Assembly: GCA_036496605.1 (NCBI GenBank)
Contig: DASXKV010000032.1
Span: 248,001 to 312,000, forward strand
Reading direction: 5' to 3'
DNA: 64,000 nt
Source: Gemmatimonadaceae bacterium
GTDB taxonomy: Bacteria > Gemmatimonadota > Gemmatimonadetes > Gemmatimonadales > Gemmatimonadaceae
The notes under the pieces were generated by a model, which saw only the letters and a list, made by a program, of their open reading frames with translations, did no database searches and was not told where the DNA came from. This document shows positions 54,109 through 63,296 of this stretch, in pieces (position 1 is the first letter of the stretch; each line of letters opens with the position of its first letter). A program made the position numbers and the translations under genes.

Positions 54109-56019
54109 ATGGACCCGCCATTCGTCATGGACACGACCGCGCTCCCTGAGATCGCGACGACGAGTATTCGCCAGCTCGAGGCATCGTGGACCAGTCCACA
54201 CAACGCGCTGGCGTGGCTCGCGACGGTCGACCACAAAAAGCTCGGCATTCGCTACATCGTCACCGCCTTCGTCTTCTTTCTCCTCGGCGGCGTCGAAGCA
54301 GCGTTGATGCGCGCGCAGCTCGCGCGCCCTGAAGCGCGTCTCCTCTCACCGGAGCTGTACAACCAGCTGTTCACGATGCACGGCACCACGATGATGTTCC
54401 TCTTCATTCAGCCGGTGCTATCGGGATTCAGCTTCTATCTCACGCCGCTCATGATCGGCGCGCGAGAGCTCGCCTTCCCACGGCTGAACACGTTCAGTTA
54501 TTACGCATTTCTGCTTGCGGGCGTGTTTATGTACGCGAGCTTCGCCATTGGCCACGCGCCCGATGGCGGATGGTTCGCGTACACGCCGCTCACCGGACCG
54601 CGCTTCGATCCCGGAATCAACATGGAGTTCTACGTCCTCGGACTCCTCTTCCTCGGCATCTCGACGACGGCGGGCGCGATCAACTCCATCGTCACGATTC
54701 TCAAACTGCGAGCACCCGGCATGTCGATCGATCGCATGCCGCTGTTCTTGTGGAGCTCGCTCACGATGTCGATCTCCGTCGTGCTCGCAATGCCGGCACT
54801 TACCGTCGCTCTCGGCTTTCTCGAGCTGGAGCGACGCTGGCATTTCGTTTTTTTCAATCCGGCGCTCGGCGGCACGCCGTTGCTCTGGCAACACCTGTTC
54901 TGGGTGTTCGGACACCCGTGGGTGTACATCATTTTCCTTCCCGCCACGGGCATGCTCTCGATGATCATTCCCGTCTTCTGCCGGCGTCCGATCATTGGCC
55001 ACACGTTTCTCGCCGTCTCCACGGTGGTGACGGGGCTCATTGGCTTCGGCGTCTGGGTGCATCACATGTTCGCGACGGGCCTCCCGCAGCTGTCGATGAG
55101 CTTTTTCGGCGCTGCGAGTATGACCATCTCGATTCCAAGCGCGGTCACCATCTTCGCCTGGATTGCGACGATGTGGCACGGACGTGTCGTACTCGCCACG
55201 CCGATGCTGTTCGCTCTCGCCTTCATTCTGCAATTCACGATCGGCGGTATCACGGGCGTCATGGGCGCCGCGGTGCCGTTCGACTGGCAGATCCACGATA
55301 CGTATTTCGTGGTGGGACATATCCATTACGTGATTGCGGGAAGCTCCGTCTTCGCGGTGTTCGCGGCCCTGTACTACTGGTTCCCGAAGATGACGGGGCG
55401 GTTGCTGAGCGAGAGCATCGGCAAGGCGAGCTTCTGGGTGATGACGATCGGCTTCAACCTCGCGTTCTTTCCGATGCACATTGCTGGGCTGCTCGGCATG
55501 CCGCGCCGTGTGTACACATTCCAGCCAGGCCTCGGACTCGAGAGCTCGAATCTCGTCTCCACGTTAGGCGCGTATCTCTTCGCGATCGGCGTCGCGATCA
55601 CGATCTGGAACGTCGCGCAGAGCCGCTTCGCCGGTGTGCTGGCCGGTCCCGACCCGTGGGGCGCGAGCTCGCTCGAGTGGCTCGCAAGCTCACCGCCGCG
55701 AGAGTACAACTTCGAGCATATCCCGCTCGTGACGAGCCGGGATCCACTCTGGGACGGCGGGCTGCGCTTCGGCCCTGCCTACGACGAGGGGCGGCTCACG
55801 CCGCGCACCTCGGCGCTGGATGCCCAGCTCGAAGCGGTCATCGAACTGCCGGAAGACAATGGCTGGACCGTGCTCATCGCTGTTACGCTGCTCGTCGCCT
55901 TTGTCGGATTGCTCGTTAGGCTCGACTGGTTGACGGCTCTCGGCGGTGTGGCGACCCTGCTCTGTCTCGCGCGCTGGCTGTGGCCCGTTCACGACAAGAT
56001 GTTGGAGACCGAGGTATGA
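54109..56019 (+). CDS. Cytochrome c oxidase subunit I, alternative form
   Basis: The 636-residue protein (start ATG 54109; 54079 and 54127 are alternatives) has about 12-14 membrane segments. All metal ligands are seen: the haem a histidine in TMHGTTMMF, CuB ligands and the tyrosine in FGHPWVYI, the HH pair in VWVHHMFATG, and VVGHIHYV. The glutamate of HPEVYI is replaced by tryptophan (HPWVYI). The lysine expected in the PTGIKIF-type motif is a threonine (IPSAVTIF). These are the classical D- and K-channel residues. It is the first gene of a tightly overlapping operon. Function: O2 reduction; pumping is in doubt. Confidence 0.93.
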   Translation: MDPPFVMDTTALPEIATTSIRQLEASWTSPHNALAWLATVDHKKLGIRYIVTAFVFFLLGGVEAALMRAQLARPEARLLSPELYNQLFTMHGTTMMFLFIQPVLSGFSFYLTPLMIGARELAFPRLNTFSYYAFLLAGVFMYASFAIGHAPDGGWFAYTPLTGPRFDPGINMEFYVLGLLFLGISTTAGAINSIVTILKLRAPGMSIDRMPLFLWSSLTMSISVVLAMPALTVALGFLELERRWHFVFFNPALGGTPLLWQHLFWVFGHPWVYIIFLPATGMLSMIIPVFCRRPIIGHTFLAVSTVVTGLIGFGVWVHHMFATGLPQLSMSFFGAASMTISIPSAVTIFAWIATMWHGRVVLATPMLFALAFILQFTIGGITGVMGAAVPFDWQIHDTYFVVGHIHYVIAGSSVFAVFAALYYWFPKMTGRLLSESIGKASFWVMTIGFNLAFFPMHIAGLLGMPRRVYTFQPGLGLESSNLVSTLGAYLFAIGVAITIWNVAQSRFAGVLAGPDPWGASSLEWLASSPPREYNFEHIPLVTSRDPLWDGGLRFGPAYDEGRLTPRTSALDAQLEAVIELPEDNGWTVLIAVTLLVAFVGLLVRLDWLTALGGVATLLCLARWLWPVHDKMLETEV

Positions 56020-56642
56020 CGGCGCGGGCCTTTCCTACTCCGCTCCCCGACGACCGACGTCTCCCACCTGCTACTCGCTCCAGCGAAGAGGTCGGGTGGT
56101 GGGGCATGGTGCTCTTCTGCCTCACCGAGGCCATGCTCTTCGCCTATCTGCTCGCAAGCTATCTCTATGTCGCCGTCGCCAACCGAGAATGGCCGCCGCC
56201 TGGTTTCGAGCTCCCGAAACTCCAACTGCCGCTGATCATGACCGCGCTGCTCCTCTCGAGCAGCGGGGCGGCCATCTGGGCGGAGAAGGGCATCGAGCGA
56301 GACGAACGAGGCCGCTTTCGCATCGGATTGCTCGTCGCGTTCGGGCTTGGCGCCGCGTTCCTCGTTCTCCAGATGCGCGAGTACGCCGAGAAGCTGCAGC
56401 ACATGGGACCACGCGAGCACGCGTACGTCTCGCTCTTCTTCACGATCACAGGCTTTCACGGTGTGCATGTGGCGTTCGGGCTCGTGCTGATGCTCTACCT
56501 CGGGCTTCGCTCACTGCTCGGACACTTCGATGCCCACCGGCACCTCGCCGTCAAGAACGTGTTCCTGTACTGGCATACCGTCGACGGCGTCTGGCTCGCG
56601 ATATTGACCGCGATCTATCTCTCGCCCCAGTTCTATCGATGA
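56016..56642 (+). CDS. Haem-copper oxidase subunit III
   Basis: The 208-residue protein starts at ATG 56016, overlapping the subunit I stop by ATGA. It has five hydrophobic segments with COX3 signatures: EVGWWGMVLFCLTEAMLFAY, FTITGFHGVHVAFGLVLML and the closing VFLYWHTVDGVWLAILTAIY. It lacks the two extra N-terminal helices of long COX3 proteins, as is usual for short bacterial forms. It stabilises subunit I. The next gene overlaps it by four bases. Confidence 0.92.
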   Translation: MTARAFPTPLPDDRRLPPATRSSEEVGWWGMVLFCLTEAMLFAYLLASYLYVAVANREWPPPGFELPKLQLPLIMTALLLSSSGAAIWAEKGIERDERGRFRIGLLVAFGLGAAFLVLQMREYAEKLQHMGPREHAYVSLFFTITGFHGVHVAFGLVLMLYLGLRSLLGHFDAHRHLAVKNVFLYWHTVDGVWLAILTAIYLSPQFYR

Positions 56643-57055
56643 TCGACGCCGGCACCGAGCGAATTCCCGTGAGTCAGCGGCGACTGTGGTTTGGCGTTTT
56701 GATCGCGCCGGCCGCCTGGATCATCGCGCTCATTGTCGGCTATCTCCTCGTGTCGCGTGGCTGTGACATCGCACCGAACGGCCTGCGTGGGCGGCCGGTC
56801 GCCAGCCCGGGCGTCGTGCAGGTCGTGTTCGGCGTGGCTTTCACCGTGCTCGCGTTAGGCTCCCTCTGGGCGGCGCGCGGGTCGTACCGCGCGATTGTCG
56901 CCTCGCGTCCACCAGGCCAGAGCACGCGCGTGGAGTGGGACCGCGCTCGATTCATGGCGCTCGTCGGAATTCTCGTCGCCTCGATCTTCGCATTCGGCAT
57001 CGCACTGATCGCGATTGCGCCATTGATGTTGAACGCATGCATGCAAGCGCACTGA
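56639..57055 (+). CDS. Membrane protein of oxidase operon
   Basis: A 138-residue protein, ATG 56639, overlapping the subunit III stop (ATGA). It has three membrane segments: WFGVLIAPAAWIIALIVGYL (near 18-37), GVVQVVFGVAFTVLALGSL and FMALVGILVASIFAFGIALI. A cysteine follows helix 1 (SRGCD). I recognise no family; its place between subunit III and CtaG suggests an assembly or small oxidase subunit. The next gene begins inside its last codons. Confidence 0.75.
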   Translation: MIDAGTERIPVSQRRLWFGVLIAPAAWIIALIVGYLLVSRGCDIAPNGLRGRPVASPGVVQVVFGVAFTVLALGSLWAARGSYRAIVASRPPGQSTRVEWDRARFMALVGILVASIFAFGIALIAIAPLMLNACMQAH

Positions 57056-57900
57056 GTCCCGCCGATGTGTGGACGTCGTGGGGTGGCGAACCCGGCGTCA
57101 TCGTGGCGATTGCCGTTGCGGCCGCCGCGTACGCGTCGGGCGTACGCGCCTTGTGGCGACGAGCCGGTGTCGGCCGCGGCGTTCCGCGTTGGCGAGTCAC
57201 CGCGTTCTCGGCTGGCCTTGCGACCATTGCCATCGCATTGCTGTCACCGCTCGACGCTCTGGGAGAGACGCTCTTCTCGGCGCACATGGTTCAGCATCTC
57301 CTCCTCATGATGCTTGCGCCGCCACTCCTCGTGCTCGGCATGCCGCATGTGGCGGCGGCGTGGCTGTTGCCGCCACGGCGCCTAACGTGGCTGCGGCAGC
57401 GGCACGCCACACGGGGGCTTCTCGCCGTCTGGCATGGAGCGACAACGTGGCCCTTCGCCCTCGGCAGCAGTACGGCCGCGCTCTGGCTCTGGCACGCGCC
57501 ACGATTGTACACGCTGGCGCTCGAGCGGCCCTGGGTTCATGCGCTCGAGCACCTGAGCTTCATCGCGACGGCGATCCTGCTCTGGTGGCGCATTCTTCTG
57601 CCGCGACACGAACGGCGATCGGCCTATGCGATCGGCGTGCTTCTCCTTCTCGCGACCTCGATGGAGAGCGGCGCGTTAGGCGCCGTACTCGCGTTCGCGC
57701 GCGAGCCATGGTTCCCAATACAGGCCGCGGGAGCGCGTGCGTGGGGGATCACGCCGCTCGAGGACCAGCAGCTCGCAGGGCTCATCATGTGGGTTCCGGG
57801 TGGACTCTTCTACATCGCCGCTGCGGGAGCGCTCTTCGCGACCTGGCTCGCCAATCACCGTGCACCGTCCAACGTCGCGGTCTCCGGGGGCATCCCATGA
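57037..57900 (+). CDS. ctaG: caa3-type oxidase assembly factor CtaG
   Basis: The 287-residue protein starts at ATG 57037, overlapping the previous gene by 19 bases. Seven or so membrane segments carry the caa3_CtaG histidines: SAHMVQHLLLMMLAPPLLVL, LWHAPRLYTLALERPWVHAL and EHLSFIATAILLWWRIL. CtaG of this kind helps copper insertion during assembly of caa3-type oxidases. Its presence in the operon links the operon to terminal oxidase biogenesis. The stop overlaps the cytochrome gene (ATGA). Confidence 0.88.
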   Translation: MHASALSPADVWTSWGGEPGVIVAIAVAAAAYASGVRALWRRAGVGRGVPRWRVTAFSAGLATIAIALLSPLDALGETLFSAHMVQHLLLMMLAPPLLVLGMPHVAAAWLLPPRRLTWLRQRHATRGLLAVWHGATTWPFALGSSTAALWLWHAPRLYTLALERPWVHALEHLSFIATAILLWWRILLPRHERRSAYAIGVLLLLATSMESGALGAVLAFAREPWFPIQAAGARAWGITPLEDQQLAGLIMWVPGGLFYIAAAGALFATWLANHRAPSNVAVSGGIP

Positions 57901-58274
57901 TCCGGTCGCGGTCGTTAGGCAGCTGGCGTGTGCTCATCGTCATCGCTGTCGTCGCGTGCGCCCGGCGCGTCTCCAACAGCGCGGTGCCGGGAGGCGACGT
58001 CTCGCGCGGCGCGACGGCGCTCGCGGCTTTCTCGTGCGGCGCGTGTCATCAGATCGACGGCATCGCTGGCGCAGCGGGACTGGTTGGCCCGCCGCTCAAT
58101 GGCATTGCCGATCGCACGATGATCGCGGGCGAGCTGCCCAACACGCCGGACAACATGAAACGGTGGATCATTGATCCGCAATCCGTGGAGCCGAATACCG
58201 CGATGCCGAATCTCCACGTCTCCCCGATTGTCGCGCGCGACATGGTCGCCTACCTCTACACGTTACGGAACTGA
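57897..58274 (+). CDS. Membrane-attached cytochrome c of oxidase operon
   Basis: The 125-residue protein begins at ATG 57897, sharing ATGA with ctaG. It has a hydrophobic leader with a lipobox-like end (VLIVIAVVAC) and one haem site CGACH near residue 47. A methionine ligand candidate is in NTAMPNLHVS. It is short and class I-like. It probably carries electrons into the subunit II haem next door. The stop shares a base with the ATG of the next gene. Confidence 0.88.
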   Translation: MIRSRSLGSWRVLIVIAVVACARRVSNSAVPGGDVSRGATALAAFSCGACHQIDGIAGAAGLVGPPLNGIADRTMIAGELPNTPDNMKRWIIDPQSVEPNTAMPNLHVSPIVARDMVAYLYTLRN

Positions 58275-59293
58275 TGGGGTGCCGCGTTCAGTACGCCGCG
58301 ATCCGTATGGCGCTCCCCGCGACCGTCGTGGCGCTGGCCGCGTGCGATACGCCGATGAACGCGCTCGACGCAAGCGGCGATCCGGCACGACGCATCGCGA
58401 CGCTCGGCTGGTTCATGATCGTGCTGTCCGCGATCATCTTCATCGGGGTCGTGATCGTGCTTGCCTGGGCCGTGTCGCGCAATCGGCGCACCACGGACCT
58501 CAGTCCGGACCTCACGCCACGAGGACGCGGCTGGATCGTGTATGGCGGGGCGCTCATGCCCACGCTCGTACTCGTCGCGATCTTCGTCGTCGCGATGAGC
58601 ACTCTTGGAATGTTCCCCGTGCGCGGCGCCCCACCGGTGCTGACCATTCACGTTACCGGCCGCCAGTGGTGGTGGCAGATCGACTATCTCGGACCGAAGC
58701 TGCAGACGTACTTGACGACTGCGAACGAGATCCACATCCCCGTCGGTCAGCCGGTGCGAGTGCTTCTGACCTCCGCGGACGTCATCCACAGCTTCTGGGT
58801 GCCGAAGCTGCAAGGCAAGCTCGATCTCATCCCGGGTGACACGAACGACATTCGCCTTCGCGCCGAGCGTCCCGGCGAATATCGCGGGCAGTGCGCCGAG
58901 TATTGCGGGCTCCAACACGCGCACATGGCCTTCACCGTCGTCGCCGACGACTCGGCCACGTTCGCCCGGTGGTGGCGCGCGCAGCTCGAACCGGCCACTC
59001 CACCCGCGGATTCACTGACGCAGCTCGGACAGCGGGTCTTTGTGAATGGCCCATGCGTCGTTTGTCACACCGTGCGTGGCACTCCGGCACGGGGCCAGAT
59101 TGCGCCGGATCTCACCCACGTCGGCAGCCGCAGAACGATCGCCGCGGGCGTACTGCCGAACTCGTTAGGCGCGCTCGAAGGATGGATCGCGAATGCGCAG
59201 TCGCTCAAGCCCGGCACGCAGATGCCGAACATCACCCAATTCAACGGCCGCGAGCTCCGCGCTCTCGCGGCCTACGTGTATAGCCTGAAGTAG
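58274..59293 (+). CDS. Cytochrome c oxidase subunit II with C-terminal cytochrome c
   Basis: The 339-residue protein starts at ATG 58274 (TGATG overlap). A leader or lipobox (VALAAC) and two membrane helices (LGWFMIVLSAIIFIGVVIVL, PTLVLVAIFVVAMSTLGMF) precede the CuA domain. That domain has the WWWQIDY patch, HSFWVPKLQGK and the CuA site CAEYCGLQHAHM. A cytochrome c domain follows with CVVCH near residue 260 and NMPNITQF-like methionine. This CuA plus haem c fusion is the caa3 layout. It is the last gene of the operon. Confidence 0.93.
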   Translation: MGCRVQYAAIRMALPATVVALAACDTPMNALDASGDPARRIATLGWFMIVLSAIIFIGVVIVLAWAVSRNRRTTDLSPDLTPRGRGWIVYGGALMPTLVLVAIFVVAMSTLGMFPVRGAPPVLTIHVTGRQWWWQIDYLGPKLQTYLTTANEIHIPVGQPVRVLLTSADVIHSFWVPKLQGKLDLIPGDTNDIRLRAERPGEYRGQCAEYCGLQHAHMAFTVVADDSATFARWWRAQLEPATPPADSLTQLGQRVFVNGPCVVCHTVRGTPARGQIAPDLTHVGSRRTIAAGVLPNSLGALEGWIANAQSLKPGTQMPNITQFNGRELRALAAYVYSLK

Positions 59294-59365
59294 TGCGAAA
59301 CGGGCCTTGGCTGGCATCGAAGCTGCCAGCCGTATTGGTGTGTCCGTCTCGATATCTTCCGCTTC

Positions 59366-60847
59366 GTGGCTGCGCATCTAGTTGGGCTCGTAGCACATTA
59401 CGGCTATGCATTGATCGCCCTTTTCCTGTTCGGTGAAGGGCTGGCTATTCCGTTCCCGACCGATACGACGGTCGTCACCGCCTCGGCGCTCGCGGCGCGC
59501 GGCCATCTTTCGCTCGCGCTCGTCTTTCTCGTCTCGACGCTCTCGACCACGGCGGGGACGACCGCGGCATTCTACCTCGGCCGCACCGGCTCGAGCTTCA
59601 TCTCGCGTCATGCCCACAGGGGCGGCAATGCCCTGGCCCACGCGCATCGCTTTTTCGAGCGGCATGGTACGAGCGCGGTGCTCTTCGGCCGCTTTGTGCC
59701 AGTTGTGCGTATGCTCATTTCGGTCGTCGCCGGCGTGTCGCAAATGGACGCCCGCCGCTTCACCTTGTACAATCTCGCCGGCGCCGCGATCTGGGCCTGC
59801 GCCTTCTGCGCCATCGGCTATTTCTTCGGTCATCACGCATCACCGTTCTATCATCAGATCGTACGCGCCTCTCTTGTCGCGGGCTTCGGACTCGCGGCGC
59901 TCGTCACACTCGCCGTCGCCGGCGGTTGGCTGATCGAGGACGTCGACGCCACCTGGCGCGCCGAGGGCACGTTGTGGCACCGGGTCTTGATGTCGCGGCC
60001 CGTGCGTTGGCTCGCCGATCGATCACCGCGTGCGCAGTCCATTCTCTTCCGTCGATTCTCACCGGCCCACTATCTCGGTCTCAACCTCACGCTTGGACTC
60101 GGCGTCAGCTTCGTCTTGCTGTTGGTCTTTGCCGCGATTGCGCAGAGCGTGTTGTCGAAGACTGCGATCGTCCGCTTCGATCTCGATCTCGCCGAAGTGT
60201 TGCACTCCGGTGCGACGCCTCACGGCATTGCCTTCTCGGTTGCGGTGACGCGGCTCGGAACCATGTCGACGACCGCGGTCTTCGGACTGCCCCTCGCGAT
60301 CTGGTATTCGTCGCGCCGCGGTTGGCTGCCCCTCGCCGGCTGGCTCGCCGCACTCTCCGGCGCGGAAGTGCTCGCGTGGGCACTCAAGCATGCGATCCAT
60401 CGCGACCGGCCGATCTTCGAGATCGCCTACGCCTCCGAGCCGTCGTTCAGTTTTCCCAGCAGCCATGTGCTCGGCGCGTTGGTGGGTTATGGCATGATTG
60501 CGTATTTCGTGATCTGCCTAACAGGTTCCCGATTCTGGCGCACCTCGACCATCCTCATCGGCGCAATGCTCGTCGCGGCCGTCGGGTACAGCCGGCTGTA
60601 CCTCGGCCTTCATTTCTTCAGCGACGTCGTCGGTGGACTCGCCGCCGGCGCCGTCTGGCTGACCACCTGCATCACGGCGCTCGAAGTCGCACGGCGCAAG
60701 CAGGAAACGGAGTCTCTCGGCCCGATCGCTCGGCATATTCATCGCGATGAATCGCCATCGAGCAGTCTGGTCAGGATACGCGCCGAGCCGACGCCGCAAC
60801 CCGAAGCGCCCTCCTCCCGTAAGCGAGGTACTCGACCAGGAGATTGA
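59366..60847 (+). CDS. DedA/SNARE-associated and PAP2 phosphatase fusion protein
   Basis: The 493-residue protein (GTG 59366) joins two membrane modules. Residues 1-190 are DedA-like (GEGLAIPFPTDTTVVTASAL, FGRFVPVVRMLISVVAGVSQ). Residues about 230-450 are a PAP2-type phosphatase: KHAIHRDRP (K-x6-RP), SFPSSHVLGA (PSSH) and SRLYLGLHFFSD (SR-x5-H). DedA proteins move lipids between leaflets. PAP2 phosphatases remove phosphates from lipid intermediates such as undecaprenyl diphosphate. The fusion suggests lipid-carrier recycling. The kinase gene begins two bases after its stop. Confidence 0.9.
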   Translation: MAAHLVGLVAHYGYALIALFLFGEGLAIPFPTDTTVVTASALAARGHLSLALVFLVSTLSTTAGTTAAFYLGRTGSSFISRHAHRGGNALAHAHRFFERHGTSAVLFGRFVPVVRMLISVVAGVSQMDARRFTLYNLAGAAIWACAFCAIGYFFGHHASPFYHQIVRASLVAGFGLAALVTLAVAGGWLIEDVDATWRAEGTLWHRVLMSRPVRWLADRSPRAQSILFRRFSPAHYLGLNLTLGLGVSFVLLLVFAAIAQSVLSKTAIVRFDLDLAEVLHSGATPHGIAFSVAVTRLGTMSTTAVFGLPLAIWYSSRRGWLPLAGWLAALSGAEVLAWALKHAIHRDRPIFEIAYASEPSFSFPSSHVLGALVGYGMIAYFVICLTGSRFWRTSTILIGAMLVAAVGYSRLYLGLHFFSDVVGGLAAGAVWLTTCITALEVARRKQETESLGPIARHIHRDESPSSSLVRIRAEPTPQPEAPSSRKRGTRPGD

Positions 60848-60849
60848 AC

Positions 60850-62733
60850 ATGGCGGCGCGCGTGGACCCGGAGTTCCTCGAACTGCAGTCCGCCTTGGCG
60901 GGGGAGTATTCCCTCGAGCGGGAGCTGGGTCGGGGCGGAATGGGCATCGTGTACCTCGCGCGCGAGGTTCAGCTCAACCGGCTGGTTGCGATCAAGGTCC
61001 TCCCAGGCACTCGTCCCGAGCTACGCGAGCGCTTCGTTCGAGAAGCCCGCACCGCCGCTTCGCTCTCTCATCCGAACATCGTTCCGATATACCGCGTCGG
61101 CGAGGCGGGCGAATTCGTCTACTTCGCCATGGCGTTCGTCGACGGTGAGACGCTCGGTGAGCGATTGAGACTACGGGGTCCTCTCTCTCCCGCGGTCGCG
61201 ACTCGACTGCTGCGAGAGGTTGCCTGGGCGCTCGCCTACGCGCATGGCCGCGGCGTCGTCCATCGCGACGTCAAGCCGGACAACATTCTGATCGAAAAGG
61301 CAACGGGCCGTGCGCTCGTCACCGATTTCGGCATCGCTACGGGTGACGACGATGGCGAAAGTGCCGGACGCATCATGGGTACGGCCCAATTCATGAGTCC
61401 GGAACAAGCAACTGGTGGCGTGGTCGACGGCCGCAGCGACCTGTATTCCCTCGGTATTGTCGGCTATCTCGCGCTCTCGGGCCGCCTTCCCTTCGACGCC
61501 GAGACGCTTCCGGCGCTACTGGCGAGACAGGTGAACGAGCCAGCAACGCCACTGGCGCGTGCCGTATCGGGATTACCGCGACCCCTCGCAGCGTCGATCG
61601 ACCGCTGTCTTCGGAAAGACGCGGCGGAGCGCTTTGCGACGGGTGAGGCGATGGCGGATGCGCTCGACGAGTTCCCATCGAATCGCACGCAATTGCCCGC
61701 GCCACTTCGACTGTGGCTCCGGGCGTCGGACCCGCTCAAGCCGCTCTATCTGATGTGGAGCACGGTCTTCTTCATGGGCACGCTCTCGGAGCTGCGGCGC
61801 GGCGACTGGCCAGTCACACTCGCGTTCATGCTTCTGCCAGCGATCCCGAGCTTCACCTTCCACGCCCGGAAGCTGCGCAAAGTGCTTGGAGCGGGCTACA
61901 CACTGCCCGATGTGCAGCACGCCGTGAAGCTATGGCAGGCAGAAAAGCGCGAGGAGCTGGCGTTCGAGCGAGAGGGTCAGCTGTCGCGCGGGTTCCAGAT
62001 TCTACGCGGAGCAACGATCGGATTTGCGGCGCTATTCGGGCTTCTGGTAACCCGCGTGATCGATCCCTACAGCCTTCTCCGGTGGGTATCACACTCGCTT
62101 CCAGCGCGAGTTCTTGCGATGGCGGTCGTGGCCGTCCCCGGGGTAGCAGCCGTCGTGTCCGCGATCGCCTCGCACGCGCTCGGCGTTCCCTTTGTCCCGC
62201 GCGACCTGCGACGCCGCCTAACGGGTGCGGTGCGGACCTGGTTCTGGAGTAGCCGCGCGGGCGCGCTGGTGACGCGCTTGTTGACACCGAAGCGTCGTGA
62301 CCGACCGGTATCGCTCGACTACCGCCCGACCGAGATGGCCTTGGGCCTGGCGGTTGGCGATCTGTTCGACGCGCTGCCGAAGTCGTATCGCATCCATCTC
62401 GCGGAGCTGCCCGACGTCGTTAGGCGACTCGAAGCGCATGCGGCTGCCTGCCGGGCGGATGTCGAGCGCGTCGAATCGCTCGACGCGGGTGGAGACGGTG
62501 CACTCGCGGCGCCGCGAGCGCATGCTCGGGAATCTCTGGCGCAAGCAGTCGCGGCGCTGGAGTCGATCCGGCTCGATCTGCTGCGACTCCACGGCGGCGA
62601 GACCGATCTGCGCCCGATCACCTCGGTGCTCGAGGCGTCGCAGCAGATGGGGATCGAGCTGGCGCGCCTAACGAATGCCCGTGGCGAAGTCGAGGCGATC
62701 GCGCCCGCGAAGCCGATTCCGACGCCCGCCTGA
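60850..62733 (+). CDS. Membrane-anchored serine/threonine protein kinase
   Basis: The 627-residue protein starts at ATG 60850 (MAARVDPEFLELQ). The kinase domain occupies residues 20-285 with GRGGMGIVYLA, catalytic VAIKVL lysine, HRDVKPDNILIE, DFGIATGDD and GTAQFMSPEQ: all residues for activity are present. A pair of membrane segments follows (LYLMWSTVFFMGTLSEL and TLAFMLLPAIPSFTF). Another pair lies at about 385-440 (GFAALFGLLVTRV, VLAMAVVAVPGVAAVVSAIA). The end is helical (ESLAQAVAALESIRLDLLRL). No PASTA sensor domain. Possible client: FHA protein at 30164. Confidence 0.93.
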   Translation: MAARVDPEFLELQSALAGEYSLERELGRGGMGIVYLAREVQLNRLVAIKVLPGTRPELRERFVREARTAASLSHPNIVPIYRVGEAGEFVYFAMAFVDGETLGERLRLRGPLSPAVATRLLREVAWALAYAHGRGVVHRDVKPDNILIEKATGRALVTDFGIATGDDDGESAGRIMGTAQFMSPEQATGGVVDGRSDLYSLGIVGYLALSGRLPFDAETLPALLARQVNEPATPLARAVSGLPRPLAASIDRCLRKDAAERFATGEAMADALDEFPSNRTQLPAPLRLWLRASDPLKPLYLMWSTVFFMGTLSELRRGDWPVTLAFMLLPAIPSFTFHARKLRKVLGAGYTLPDVQHAVKLWQAEKREELAFEREGQLSRGFQILRGATIGFAALFGLLVTRVIDPYSLLRWVSHSLPARVLAMAVVAVPGVAAVVSAIASHALGVPFVPRDLRRRLTGAVRTWFWSSRAGALVTRLLTPKRRDRPVSLDYRPTEMALGLAVGDLFDALPKSYRIHLAELPDVVRRLEAHAAACRADVERVESLDAGGDGALAAPRAHARESLAQAVAALESIRLDLLRLHGGETDLRPITSVLEASQQMGIELARLTNARGEVEAIAPAKPIPTPA

Positions 62734-62835
62734 CTACGTGGTTGGTGGTTGGTGGTTGAGATCGATGTTTGGGTTCGATCGATCGCGCCGCCAATCACCA
62801 GCAACGAACAACGAGCGACCAGCAACCAGCGTCAC
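62734..62835. repeat. Family A repeat between convergent kinase and LEA genes
   Basis: ACGTGGTTGGTGGTTGGTGG follows the kinase stop, and GCCAATCACCAGCAACGAAC, GAGCGACCAGCAACCAGCG leads to the LEA-gene stop. Both gene ends use repeat sequence, and the arms could pair. It is a good example of family A between convergent genes. Confidence 0.7.
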
Positions 62836-63296
62836 CGCGGCTTCACGGGCGCAAACTCACCCTTCTGATCGAAGGGGATGTTGCGAGAGCCGATCGGCGT
62901 GTCCGCCGTAACGGTGCCGATGAGACGGTATGGCACCATGCCGTAGCCGACGACCGCGTTCCCGGCAGCGAGTATACCGCGCAGGCTCAGGTCGAGCGGG
63001 AGCGCGACGAGCAGCGAATCGTGCCCGCCGACGGTTCGGTGCAGTGTGTCGACTCCGCGCGCGACCGCGATGGTGTCGCGCACGAACAACTCGTACGTCA
63101 TCCCCGACGTCGCGAGACTGTATGGATTCGGGTTGTGCACGAGGAGATTCACTCGCACGCGTCCACCGATCGGCGTGATGCTCTCGAGTGTCACACCGCG
63201 AAACGCGACCGTTGGCGCTGTGAAGAGGTGCTTCGCCGCGGCGCTGCAGGCGAGCGCGGGGATCGCGAGCGCGAGAAGTCGGGTGCGAAGGCGCAT
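62832..63296 (-). CDS. LEA-14/WHy-domain-like lipoprotein
   Basis: The 154-residue protein has a lipoprotein leader (MRLRTRLLALAIPALAC). The mature part fits the LEA type-2/WHy fold: ITPIGGRVRVNLLVHNPNPY, TYELFVRDTIAVARGVD, SLLVALPLDLSLRG and YRLIGTVTADTPIGS with the NPNPY hallmark. Members are linked to desiccation or stress tolerance; here it would sit on the periplasmic side of a membrane. The stop lies at the edge of a family A repeat. Confidence 0.8.
   Translation of the reverse strand: MRLRTRLLALAIPALACSAAAKHLFTAPTVAFRGVTLESITPIGGRVRVNLLVHNPNPYSLATSGMTYELFVRDTIAVARGVDTLHRTVGGHDSLLVALPLDLSLRGILAAGNAVVGYGMVPYRLIGTVTADTPIGSRNIPFDQKGEFAPVKPR

Noticed and set aside
54418-55479. 353-codon minus-strand frame in the oxidase subunit I gene
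   Set aside because: Histidine/glutamate/arginine-rich antisense shadow of a membrane protein; no start context.
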